Shown here: positions 52,491 through 63,345 of the stretch, piece after piece
How the letters are laid out: each line of letters starts with the position of its first letter
How positions within the stretch are numbered: the first letter of the stretch is position 1
NCBI GenBank assembly: GCA_036873755.1
Contig: JAVTVY010045425.1
Coordinates: 62,001 to 126,000 of the forward strand
Reading direction: 5' to 3'
DNA from: Hanleya hanleyi
Taxonomy: Eukaryota > Mollusca > Polyplacophora > Lepidopleurida > Hanleyidae
DNA length: 64,000 bases
Notes under the pieces: generated by a model
The model's input: the letters and a program-made list of their open reading frames with translations, nothing else
Database searches by the model: none
Told to the model about the DNA's origin: nothing
Program-made: the position numbers and the translations under genes

Positions 52491-54889
52491 CACACAGAAG
52501 CCTGCCTTGCGATCCCCGTCACGGCTTCAGTGTTTTGTCGCCACCTGGAGATATTATCTTAAATTATCTGAAATCGTTGAATGTTGTAAAATAGAGAACT
52601 GTTAATTGATCTTTGTTTCTATAATAAAATACGTGTGTTGGCTTTTTTTGTTTCAAGTCATTTTCGCTGGCTATCCAAAATCCGTCGTTGATACCGGCCA
52701 GTTCGATAAAAATGCTGTTGTCTACCCTTCAATTCAGCGCTCCTGAAACGATCACAATGCTACATAGGATATTCCATTCCTTTTCTTCCGTTAAAAGCCT
52801 TCAAAGCCAAGATAAAACAAGTTTGAATGAGGGTGTTGTGAAAATTATATACGGGACAAACAGGGGCCACACATGAATTAACAAAAAACCCATAATACTG
52901 CAACGTTATTTTGAAACCCCCTTCAATTGACTCTTGCTGGTGAATGGCACACAGAGCTGAATCTGGGCTTCAGAAGGGGCAAGGTATTCCCCAGGCAGTC
53001 AGTTCTATGTTGTTACACACGGTCTCATTTGCATATGAATAAGTGTCATTTCTAGTCTGGGTGAAACTTGCATGCTGCACGTGACTCTTACTGGACTCTC
53101 CTGTTTCACTCTAAATTTCATGCAGTCTAGATTCCCTCTGTAGCCTATAGTATTGGACCCTTCTATCTTTATTTAACAGGGAGTACTACAGTGTAATTCC
53201 CTCTGCTGGTAACCTATAACCATCCCGCACACCCCTATCCTGACTTTGGATTCTTCCATTTCATGTAGTTTTCTCTGAAGGACAAGCTGTGAAGCGTGGC
53301 AAGACTATTAAAACAAATATGCTGTACAGGAAATTCACAGCTGGACATGCTAAAAATAAACTAAACACTTCATTTGCAAGAATATCCCACACCTCCAGAT
53401 AAATGTGAACACAGATTGTTACACTGATGAGAGGAGTCAGGACTCAAAACAATGTAGCCATTGACAATTTAAATATCAAAGGAGAGCCTGTCAAGGCTTG
53501 GGTTTCAGTTGGAAATTAAGGGGCTCTGAGGGGTTATACATGTACTATTACGCTGTGCGATGTGAACACCTCAATCATTTCAAGTTTGTTTCATATAAAG
53601 TGGACTTTAATGATGATAATAATAAATATACGGCATCTTTCTCGAACATGCTATATGTTTGTGATCTTCATGTTTTAATGCACAAACAAAGAATGCTTGA
53701 GAAATGTAGACTGTATAGTCCAGATTTCTTATCAATCATGTGATTCTTCAGAGCTTTATTGATCAAAATACGATAATAAAATCAACGTTATATGTACATC
53801 TGTTCAAAGGGCTTTCCGAGATGGCTCATTTTTGACACCAAATAATAAATATAACGAATAGCATTTAGAACACCGCAAGATGTGTAATAAATTAAATTGA
53901 AACGACGATATTATGCCGAGGTTTCAAATGTTGACAGTGTCAGTTACGGCCTGCCAGGAAAATCCTGGGTGGTCATTTGGTGTGCATAAAAATCCATCTG
54001 GGCCTGGAGACTATCACTATTTTCCCATACGAAAAAAATTAGTAGCGGTGAAGAAATCTGATGCAATGAAGCACACACCTTACAACTTGATATACCCAGG
54101 AACGGCAACCGACTTTGAGCTCTCCCCCTTTCTGGGCCTCCTGTGCAGACGGTTCACGTGGGTCGCACGATCATATACAGAGCAGGTCAGACAGGACAAT
54201 AGGGGACAGCTAGGGGTTTAGCATATACGGTTGACAAGTAGGTTAACATTCGCGATCAACATCCACCGAATGCCATCTATCAAATTTGTTATATAAATGT
54301 CATACAAATACGTAATATAATAATGTGTGGTTTGATATCATAATGAAGTCCTTATTCGTCTATCAAATTACGAACATTTTAAGGAGCTTAATTCACCAAA
54401 TTGTTCACCCGATTATTGTATCATTCTTTACGATATTTGGTCACATCGGACTTTTAATAAAACCAAATCAGTATGGTGAAATTTCTTTGTCGAAGTTTAA
54501 TATTATATAGTTCATCTCGTTTTCTTCCAAAAAATAATACACGCGCGTTAGTTCCTATATGTCACTCGTTCTATTATTCCCGGTAAATAATTCCCCAGAA
54601 TATGCACGAAAGATCCACTTTTATTATATTAAATACATTTATTGAATTTGCTGTAGATAAACGTCAAATCTTTGCCATAATTGCTTTGAAAGAACGAAAG
54701 TACTTCTTCAGAGGAAGTGGGTTATATACCTACGAAAGCTAGTGCAAAATAAATACAGTTAAGTCTTAAAAGTGCTGCCTTTTCGAGTGTTAATCCTGTT
54801 TTTGTTTTTTTTTTCGTTCTAACAAGAGTCGACATGATAGCCGTAATGTGAGCCCTTCAGCGAATTCTGACCGCTATCAATAAGCCATA
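52491..54889. other. Unassigned sequence between inverse M5-like repeats
   Basis: Several short open frames (for example 53913-54218, about 100 codons, with 'WSFGVHKNPSGPGDYHYFPI') match no family I know and lack splice or repeat support. A long T run lies near 54795-54813. Confidence 0.35.
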
Positions 54890-55930
54890 CTAATTTGAAC
54901 GTTCGAAAAAGAATGTTATTTTTCTGACGGGGTAGTGTTCATTTTCTGACTGTTGAACCTTCGTTTGCTGGGAGACAAAGAACGAGTACCTGTTCATTTT
55001 CTGACGCATTCTTTTAGTTTGAACGTCAAAACTTTTGACATGCTCCCTGAGTAACAGGGTAAAGGAGTTGTGTCCCTTTATCTATTTTGTGCAACCTGCC
55101 ATTTCATAATAGCGGAAGTTACAGAGTTGAGTCTTGCAACATTTATGAAGACTTCCATGTCCTAAAATAATATGACCTTGAATTTGACCTTTGACCTCTA
55201 GAATCGTGCCCATATGAGGTCAAAGTTTGATGGACGACACTCGAAAGGCTCATGTGGTCAATCTGCCAACTGGGTCAGCACGCGTGACATCCCGAGTTGA
55301 TCTAGAGTGTCAGATGTAGGTCTTGACCTTGACCTTTGCAACAGTACGCATTCGAATGTCGAAAATACGGCTTCCATTTACTTGAAAAGTAGGTCACTGG
55401 CAGCCATCATACTAGAACTCACGAAAGAACATTCGATGGTCTTTCGTTTGACAGTAAAAACAAAATGATCCGATGTGACCTTGAATATCACCAGATACCA
55501 AAAGTGATTTACTTGATTTCTGTGAAAAGTATAAGGACTAGGAATCTGTAATTCAGCACAGATGTTCCCCATCACTCAGGAAGGAAGTCATAAAAAAACT
55601 TGACCTGACCTTGATCTTGGTTCCAGAGTAATGGCCCTTTACATTTTCACACTTGAAGGGCTGTCATGAGAAAACTATTCCTCACCCGGACTTGAAATTT
55701 GCATATAAGTATAGGTCATTACATGACGTCACAGAAAAGAACTACAACAGGAAAAAAGGTACCAGAAAGTATAGGAGATATTTGACGAAATTTTCACTTT
55801 TTTGATGCCATGGCGAAACTGCAACTCCAATCCGCACCATATTCACAGGACATTGAGATAATATATATATGTATCTGCCTGTGAAATTTCAGGAATGTAG
55901 CTTTGATAGGTTTAGAGATATTTAAAAAAA
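54890..55930 (-). repeat. Diverged repeat with tgaccttgaccttt phrases (inverse orientation)
   Basis: 54890-55060 is a loose inverse of 52240-52480. 55150-55640 contains 'gaatttgacctttgacctct', 'tcttgaccttgacctttg' and 'cttgacctgaccttgatc', AGGTCA-type half-sites on the minus strand, as in family M4 but without its clear monomers. Confidence 0.45.
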
Positions 55931-57208
55931 AACATTTTCCCTAACTATTAAACCGCTAAATGGTTCTCTCGCCCTGTTTGTGGTCATTTGTTGATTTCAT
56001 CTATGCAATGGTCTCTGTCAATTTCGCTATAGCGATTCGGCTGTAGCACTCAAGGCATTCCGTGTTGGCAATAAAATTAATGTGGTGTTACATGACGGGG
56101 CTGGCTCATTTTTGGAAACGTTATAACTCTTGAACCGCAATAGATACGGACTTCTAATTTGTTGCCTGGTACTTCCGAGAATGAGTTCTTCTGTTGGTAA
56201 TGATCCGTAGTTCCTTGTACAAATGCAACCACGGAACCAAGTTGGCTTCATGTCACATGACCATCGATATTTGGACTCATTTTGTCGGGCAGAGAAACAG
56301 TTCCTGAGAAGCACAGTCTCCAGGCGACCAAAACTCAAGCCTAACTTTCTCCATTCAAGCCATTGTTTGGACTCCAGGGACAATTTTCTGAACACATTTC
56401 AACGTACTAACATTTTCGGACCGATGAAGGAGCTGTCTAGGGTCCAAATGAAGCTCAAAAATGTGTTCATCAGCTGCAGCTTACCAATATAGGCAAGTTT
56501 GTTAGAAGAAAAACGCAATAAAAAACTATAAGATAGTAACAAGCAGTGTGACAAATCGTGTCTGTGCGTGTAAAGCGACCAAAACAATGGTCGTGACCAA
56601 AGCGGCCTGCGACCATGTATTTAGTCATTTGCAGAAAGAAGGGAAAGACCGCGTCATTGTACCAACAATGTCTAGTTGTTTGTTGTTTTTTTCAAGTCGG
56701 GAGAAAGAAAAACATTCACAACTTACGAAGTTACATCGCCCACACGGGATGGTGACGCCATGCTTGGAAAACCCCTTCCATTTGTCGCATTTCATGAGGC
56801 TATCTATATATTTTTACAATCATTGATGCTTTGGTGATTCGTATAATAAAATCTGATGATGGAAACCATTCTCGAACTTGTATGTTGTCTAGTCAGTAGA
56901 AAACAAAAACACAACACACGATGGCCGCAGCCGCCATTTTTGGAGTTTCCCCACACAATTGTTACATGACCTGACGTTATTTGGGGATTCCCGATGTAAT
57001 AAACTCTGAATAATGGCTGAAAAGAATGTAGCCAGTGATTCATATATCACGGAACCATTAATTGGTCTATTTTTAGCTACGAGGTCGAAATAACCAATCA
57101 CAGGTGTGTTTAGATAAGGCTATCAAGAAGCCGCTGACAACAGCTTCCCAGCGCAAGTTCAAGAAACGTGAGCCACTCAAAACGGCTTGCCGTAGGCAAT
57201 GAGTTAAG
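55931..57208. other. Unassigned intron sequence
   Basis: No gene recognised. Small frames at 56027-56492 and 56548-56826 lack any domain. 56808-56877 duplicates 51688-51755. Confidence 0.35.
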
Positions 57209-58652
57209 ATGGCTATCATAGATTATATGTGATGATGATGGTGCTAGCTAGGTTACCAGGGTTACCATAGATAGAGTACTTATGATGATGATGGTGCTAG
57301 CTAGGTTACCATGGCTACCATAGATAGAGTACTTATGATGATGATGGTGCTAGCTAGGTTACCATGGCTACCATAGATAGAGTACTTATGATGATGATGG
57401 TGCCAGCTAGGTTATCATGGCTATCATAGAGTATTTATGATGATGATGGTGCCAGCTAGGTTATCATGGCTATCATAGATTATATGTGATGATGATGGTG
57501 CTAGCTAGGTTACCATGGTTACCATAGATAGAGTACATATGATGATGATGGTGCCCGCTAGGTTAGCATGGTTACCTCAGATAGAGTACATATGATGATG
57601 ATGGTGCCAGCTAGGTTACCATGGCTATCATAGATTATATGTGATGATGATGGTGCTAGCTAGGTTACCATGGTTAGAGTACTTATGATGATGATGGTGC
57701 TAGCTAGGTTATCATGGCTATCATAGAGTATTTATGATGATGGTGCTAGCTAGGTTACCATGGTTACCATAGATAGAGTACATATGATGATGATGGTGCC
57801 AGCTAGGTTACCATGGCTATCATAGATTATATGTGATGATGATGGTGCTAGCTAGGTTACCATGGTTACCATAGATAGAGTACTTATGATGATGATGGTG
57901 CTAGCTAGATTATCATGGCTATCATAGAGTATTTATGATGATGATGGTGCCCGCTAGGTTACCATGGTTACCATAGATAGAGTACATATGATGATGATGG
58001 TGCCAGCTAGGTTACCATGGCTATCATAGATTATATGTGATGATGATGGTGCTAGCTAGGTTACCATAGATAGAGTACTTATGATGATGATGGTGCCAGC
58101 TAGGTTATCATGGCTATCATAGAGTATTTATGATGATGATGGTGCTAGCTAGGTTACCATGGTTACCATAGATAAGAGTACTTATGATGATGATGGTGCT
58201 AGCTAGGTTATCATGGCTATCATAGAGTATTTGTGATGATGATGGTGCTAGCTAGGTTACCATGGTTACCATAGATAGAGTACTTATGATGATGATGGTG
58301 CTAGCTAGGTTATCATGGCTATCATAGAGTATTTGTGATGATGATGATGATAGCTAGGTTATCATGGTTACCATAGAGTACTTATGATGATGATGGTGCC
58401 AGCTAGGTTATCATGGTTTACTTCTGACGATGATAGTGCTAGCTAGGTTGCCATGGTAATCATGATGATGGTGCTAGTTAGGTTACCATGGTTATGATGA
58501 TGTTGATGGTGCTAGCTGTGTCACCATGATTATCATCTAGTACTTATGATGATGATGGTGCTAGCTACATGTAGGTTATCATGGCTGTTATAAAGTATTT
58601 GTGATGATGATGGTGCTAGCAAGGTTACCATGGTTTTGATGATGATGATGCA
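57209..58652 (+). repeat. Minisatellite, 49-53-bp units, about 28 copies
   Basis: Units read 'ta(c/t)catgg(t/c)ta(c/t)cat', 'agagta(c/t)(t/a)tatgatgatg', 'atggtgctagctaggt'. At least three variants (53 bp with 'accatagatagagtac', 49 bp with 'atcatagagtattt', 49 bp with 'atcatagattatatg') alternate in blocks, giving a higher-order pattern. Each unit has GCTAGC and CCATGG. There are no CRISPR features. Confidence 0.95.
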
Positions 58653-58950
58653 ATGCTGGCCATGAGGAAAATGCAGGAAAGCTAGCCATCACTCACCCCA
58701 AAAAGCTGTTAGGCGAATATTGGCGAGTGGCTCCTTGGAAAATGTTTAGGCGAGTGATGCTGTATACAATGGAGATTGAGATATATTCCTGAATACAGAA
58801 GAATTTAACCAAACAATTCATGAATCAATTTCCAACAAAATTCATTAGATATATTAATCACAGTTAACTCTCTCTACAAGAACACGGGTGACAATTAATT
58901 GCTTAAGTCTAATCAGGCAGGGCTGCCAATTAACGTAGACTGTACCGTAC
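58653..58950. other. Intron sequence
   Basis: No gene seen. 'ggcgagtggctcc' and 'aggcgagtgatgctg' (58722-58762) belong to the short GCGAGTGA repeat seen near 28850 and 8570. Confidence 0.35.
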
Positions 58951-59167
58951 CTTTGCAGCTAGGATGTGCCTTGATCGCATCAGAGTTCCTGGAACACAGT
59001 TCGCAATATATGTGAACCACGTAATTCTTGCGTGTCACCGGATCATACTGTTCCTTAATCTTAAATGGTTTAGTTAATTCATTATCCCAGTTGAGATATG
59101 TAGGTAATTCGACAGAATTCCCCTTTGCCATACTGGACATGGGACGTTCTGCAATGGCGGCCATCAA
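58951..59167 (-). pseudogene. TTF-like zinc-finger exon, antisense, possible 5' exon relic
   Basis: On minus an ATG-started frame reads 'MSSMAKGNSVELPTYLNWDN', 'ELTKPFKIKEQYDPVTRKNY' and 'VVHIYCELCSRNSDAIKAHP'. The C-x2-C in 'YCELCSRNSDAIKAH' parallels 'WCKLCARYKDKISGH' at 7838-8186. A good donor, 'ctgcaaaggtacgg', ends the homology at 58951, so this is a spliced exon of a mobile or duplicated gene. No following exon was found within the window. Confidence 0.5.
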
Positions 59168-59610
59168 ACCAGGTGGGATACTTGTGCTAAAATTGTTCGA
59201 CCCACATTTGTTGTGCGAATTTCTTCAACTGTTGAACCAGCACTCAGACAAAATACCCTTGAGAAGCTGGCTCTCTTGAAAAAAATGCATGTGCGTGAAC
59301 ATTCCCTTCAGTCTCTTGTCTGGCATGAATATGTGGGACTTCTGGGATTACAGTGTGGCTTATTGAAGAGGGGGGGGCTACTGTGGGTGTACTGAACCAC
59401 TATGTCCATTATTGGCCTATTCATCATGTAAGGAAAACACAATAGGTGACTACATCCAGGGAACCTTGTTAAACCTGGAAAAGCTACCTGACAAGCTGTA
59501 TTGAAGATCCTTATATGACGAACTTCCCACATTATTGTTCACAAGGAGATATTCTTGTTTTCATCTGATATTATACTGTACATACATGTATATGTATACT
59601 CTATTTGCAG
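59168..59610. other. Unassigned intron sequence
   Basis: No gene. It ends in 'ctatttgcag' (59601-59610), a strong acceptor. Confidence 0.45.
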
Positions 59611-59703
59611 GAGAAGCTGGTGTACCATATTTCCATGCTTCAGGTTCACAATTTGATGAGATGTTCGTTGGGCTTGGATCTAAAAGAGTTCGAGATCTAT
59701 TTG
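59611..59703 (+). CDS. YME1L1: YME1L-like i-AAA protease, pore-loop exon
   Basis: 93 bp, acceptor 'ttgcag', donor 'gtgagt', phase 1 in and out. It reads '[20 protein letters not shown]' and '[11 protein letters not shown]'. 'FDEMFVG' contains the pore-1 aromatic-hydrophobic-glycine loop that grips and pulls substrates into the protease chamber. 'ASGS.FDEMFVG.G..R.R.LF' is nearly invariant in YME1/FtsH proteins. Confidence 0.96.
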
Positions 59704-59935
59704 GTGAGTTCCTGTGATATAAATCATGAATTCTGTAACTTTGGCTCGATAATGTCCAGGTGACTGATTAGACAGACAAGTTGAATGTTTTGTGGTCCTC
59801 AACAGTGTTGAAATCCCTGAAGTGGTCCTCAAGCAAGAAAGTAAATGTATTAGTCCTGTCATTCTGTGATCCACGCTCATCTGGTCTGGAAATTTCATCC
59901 ATTGAGAATTTTTCATTATGTTGAATTAAAAGTTG
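59704..59935. other. Unassigned intron sequence
   Basis: No feature recognised. Confidence 0.4.
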
Positions 59936-60067
59936 TTAAAGTGATCGTAAACCCTCAAGTAAACTTTCCCTCAAATGAAAGACCATTGCAAACAGTGTAT
60001 GAAAATATTTATTGTAATTTTTTACGATTTTATTACACAGAATAAACTGCAAATAAAGCATTGTATT

Positions 60068-60408
60068 CTATGGTGGCCTGTTGCAATCATAATTAGGTCC
60101 AGTGACGTCACATTGCCTTCATACATATATTTCAAACTTTGTATGCACTTCCCAATGCTTGATTCAAGCTTAAGGTGTGTATACTTTGAGTTTTAACTCA
60201 TAAGTATTAAGTCAATTTGAATCTTGCATTTACTTTCCTTGATTTTGGTGAAACATGCACATTGGAACAGTGAGTCTGTGTCGAAACTCAAAGTATACAC
60301 ACCTTAAGCTTGAATCAAGCATTGGAAAGTGCATACACAGTTTGAAATATATGTATTAAGGCAGTGTGACGTCACTGGACCTTAATATGATTGCAACAGA
60401 CCACCTTA
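60068..60408. repeat. Inverted repeat with ~125-bp arms and 90-bp spacer
   Basis: Arms 60068-60193 and 60284-60408 are reverse complements at about 90% or more, sharing 'ggtccagtgacgtcac', 'tgcttgattcaagcttaagg' and 'tgtgtatactttgagttt'. It lies just inside the left TIR of the larger element. A transcript would fold into a long hairpin. Confidence 0.92.
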
Positions 60409-60427
60409 GAGTACCACGCTTTATTAT

Positions 60428-60895
60428 CCCTCCGCCCATAGGGCTGTGGGGTCTTGTCGTTGCCATGTACGTCCGTCCGTCCGTCCGTCCGTCCATCCGT
60501 CAACATGTTCTTGTCCGCTGAATATATGCAGATCTATGAAGTCGGGCCCGACCAAACTTTGGTGAGAGCTTCCTGAATGTTGACTGATGAAATGATTAGA
60601 TTTTCAGATGGCTATGATGATTTCATGATTTTTAATTATTTTTTTTTATTATTTATTGATGGCTCAGCTTTTGCACTGTTACCTATGCCCATCAACATGT
60701 TCTTGTCCGCTGAATATCTGCAGATCTATCAAGTCGGGCCTGACTAAACTTTGGTGAGAGCTTCCTGAATGTTGACTGATGAAATGATTAGATTTTCAGA
60801 TGGTTATGATGATTTCATGATTTTAATTTTTTTTTTATTATTATTTATTGATGGCTTAGCTTTTGCACTGTTGTCTATGCCCATCGCGAACCCTT
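60428..60895 (+). repeat. Hairpin-headed repeat, family M6 (192-bp monomers), nested
   Basis: The head stem-loop 60428-60451 (GCCC...GGGC) is followed by 'cttgtcgttgcc' and a (gtcc)n tract (60470-60499). Two monomers of 192 bp then start at 'caacatgttcttgtccgctg' (60501 and 60693) and are over 90% identical. It ends near 'cccatcgcgaacccttgg'. Confidence 0.85.
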
Positions 60896-61891
60896 GGTTG
60901 CATGTTTCATTGTGAATTTTGAAGGTTCCCTGACATGCCTGATACAAGAAAGCCTGGTCCATTCAAGATTCTCATTGAATGAAGGACAACATTTTCGTTA
61001 ATTTTGCTATTAAATCATTCTATTCTACATCATATGTTTTATCCTAAAACTTTTGCATGAACCATATTTGTGTCCACACATTTAACTGGTACAACATTTT
61101 TGTCAATTTTTGTCACCAAACATGTTACTGTACCTTGGAAATTATTTAAAACGAGTGATTAGGAGAGCCAATTTTTAGCTTGACTCTGCGCAATTTTGAA
61201 CCAGTTTGCATACCTGGAGCCCCCCCCCACAACAATAATGATAAGGGTGGGCCTGTGTCAATCAGTGTGTTTACTTGTTATCACACTTGTGCAATGCATA
61301 AATTGCCACTGATAAAGCTACACTTTCTTGCATGCTGTAATCCCAGCACACCACTCACGTGAAACCGAAGTCTGTTTAAAGGTATGCAGGAATTTTTTGC
61401 AGGTTCTGATCCCAAACTCCCAGTTCCTTTTCGTAATTCATTATTGAGGGTCTAATTTTTGTAAGTGAATTTCGGCGCAAATAGCCTGTGATCAATCACA
61501 AAACAGAGGTTTATTAACATGAAATTCAATACCCAGCTATGCAATCGGATCGATATTGAGGATCCCAGAGGCTTTTTCTAGTATTTCCTTCAGAAATCCT
61601 TTCAAATTGAACAACAACAACACTTTCGTTTTTTGTTTCATTTGAGTTTTGGGCGCCCATATGTTTCCCGAAACTAAATTGGCTCTAGATGCAGCCCTGA
61701 TCCTACTTGACTAAAAAAAAAACAGGCTGAGGGGTCCACACACCTTTTAGGTGCTTGCCTGCAATTCATGTTTGCAGTTTACTATGACGTGTAATCAAAT
61801 CGTAAAAAATTACAATAAATATTTCCACACACAGTTTGCAATGGTCTTTCATTTGAGGGCAACTTTACTTGAGGGTTTACGATCACTTTAA

Positions 61892-62691
61892 ATAATGAAG
61901 TTATTAATGAAATATGTTTTAACTCATATTAAATTTTAAATTCATCTGAGAAATTCAGATTCTGAGAACTGGGAACTGTCATTGAATGAAGACTGAATTT
62001 AACCTGTAATAGGCCATGACCAATTCTTATTTCAAGCACTCTATAACTGATTTAGTTAAACAGCCCTTGAAATTCCTTCTCCGACACTCCAGCACACACA
62101 CTTGCATGCTATTAAATTGTTACTGGCCTGAGTTCTACCCACAGTGAGCTTATCCATCCAATGGCTTCAGGACACAATGTCAAATATGCGGGACACATTC
62201 TTAATGACATATTAAAGTTTGGAGTTGGAAGCCAGGACCCCCAACCCAAGTCTCTAAGGTCTGTGAGACCCACTTATGTAGGACTTGCATCAGATTTCTT
62301 CAATTTTTTTGCTTTTCTGCGTGGAAAAGTGGGTAAAACATATTCTATGTCATATCAGATTATTATTTACTAATTTATCATGCAGTTCTTTCAAGGAAAA
62401 AACGAAAATAAGAAATTCGAAAATTCTGACCGAAAAATCGTCCAAAAATGCTCTTTTTGAAAATGTTACTGTGACATCATGACGGCCATCTTGGATTTTT
62501 TTACATATTCTTGTAGAACTTTGACCTACAGATATACATGTAGTGTGGTAAGTTTCAGCCCTCAAGCCTTTGCGATAGCGAAAATACCCCCCACCCCCCA
62601 CCCCAATTACCTTCTTTATTAATTTGTTCCGATGCTCAGATGCACAACATTGATTTAGTTTATTCCATCTGTATTTTTTAATGAACGACAG
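61892..62691. other. Unassigned intron sequence up to acceptor
   Basis: No gene. It includes a T/C-rich stretch and 'acgacag' at 62685-62691, the acceptor of the Walker B exon. Confidence 0.45.
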
Positions 62692-62824
62692 ATGCAGCTA
62701 AGAGGCAAGCTCCATGTGTGATATTTATTGATGAACTAGACAGCGTCGGTGGTTCACGGACCAACTCACAGATTCATCCGTATGCCAATCAGACGATCAA
62801 TCAACTCCTCTCAGAGATGGATGG
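62692..62824 (+). CDS. YME1L1: YME1L-like i-AAA protease, Walker B exon
   Basis: 133 bp, acceptor 'gacag', donor 'gttagt', entered in phase 1 and left in phase 0 after a split GG. It reads '[20 protein letters not shown]' and '[20 protein letters not shown]', then 'SEMDG'. CVIFIDELD is Walker B; the Asp-Glu pair coordinates Mg2+ and activates water for ATP hydrolysis. 'QTINQLL.EMDG' is the adjacent family signature. The next exon (usually F.......IIGATN) is not in the window, so sensor, SRH, zinc-binding HExxH and the C-terminus are missing. Confidence 0.96.
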
Positions 62825-63345
62825 GTTAGTGTGTTATCTTACAAAATTGTCCATGCAGTCGGAGCGTGTGGAGAGGCATAACATTGGCCTATATCGTGTT
62901 CCCAATATCGGTGATGATACAAAATCTTAATGCATGACCACAGGTGGAAAATTAAATTCTGAAGGCCAGAATATGCCACATTCAACATTGATGAGTGAGA
63001 AGAGTATGGGTCTGCCAGTGCAGCATACTGTTTTTGGATAGAATTCTTGTCACGGTCAGCAACGCCCCAATATTTTCATATTAAATGAATCACAGCCTGC
63101 TGAAACTTTGCTGTAGGTTATCTTGATGCAATATGTATTCGCAATTAGACAAAATCTGAATAAAAAAACATGTTTAAAATGTCTCAAATGTGGGAAGACA
63201 ACATCCCAAATGGATGATGTCATGATCATCAGTTTTAATAATTTCCATGGTGTGGTACTTCAATCATGTCCATGTTGGAGTGTGCACAATTGGATCAACA
63301 TATAAAATGACAGAAATTAGTTTGCAGGTTTGTCTGCAGTTTTTA
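62825..63345. other. Unassigned intron sequence
   Basis: No exon with the expected next AAA motif (IIGATN) is visible, and no repeat was recognised. Confidence 0.4.

Larger units (their letters stand above)
59936..61891. mobile_element. TTAA-flanked inverted-repeat element (1.95 kb), non-autonomous
   Basis: Terminal inverted repeats of about 115 bp lie at 59940-60053 and 61771-61887. They share 'agtgatcgtaaaccctcaag', 'tcaaatgaaagaccattgca' and 'atttattgtaattttttacg', roughly 90% identical by eye. TTAA flanks both ends (59936-59939, 61888-61891). TTAA duplications are typical of piggyBac transposons, but the end sequence is not the usual CCC start, so the superfamily is uncertain. It contains a smaller inverted repeat and a nested hairpin-headed repeat, and no transposase. 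Confidence 0.82.

Noticed and set aside
57209..58652. Regular repeats resembling a CRISPR array
   Set aside because: Units are contiguous with no unique spacers, the genome is eukaryotic, and the repeats vary among themselves; it is a minisatellite.
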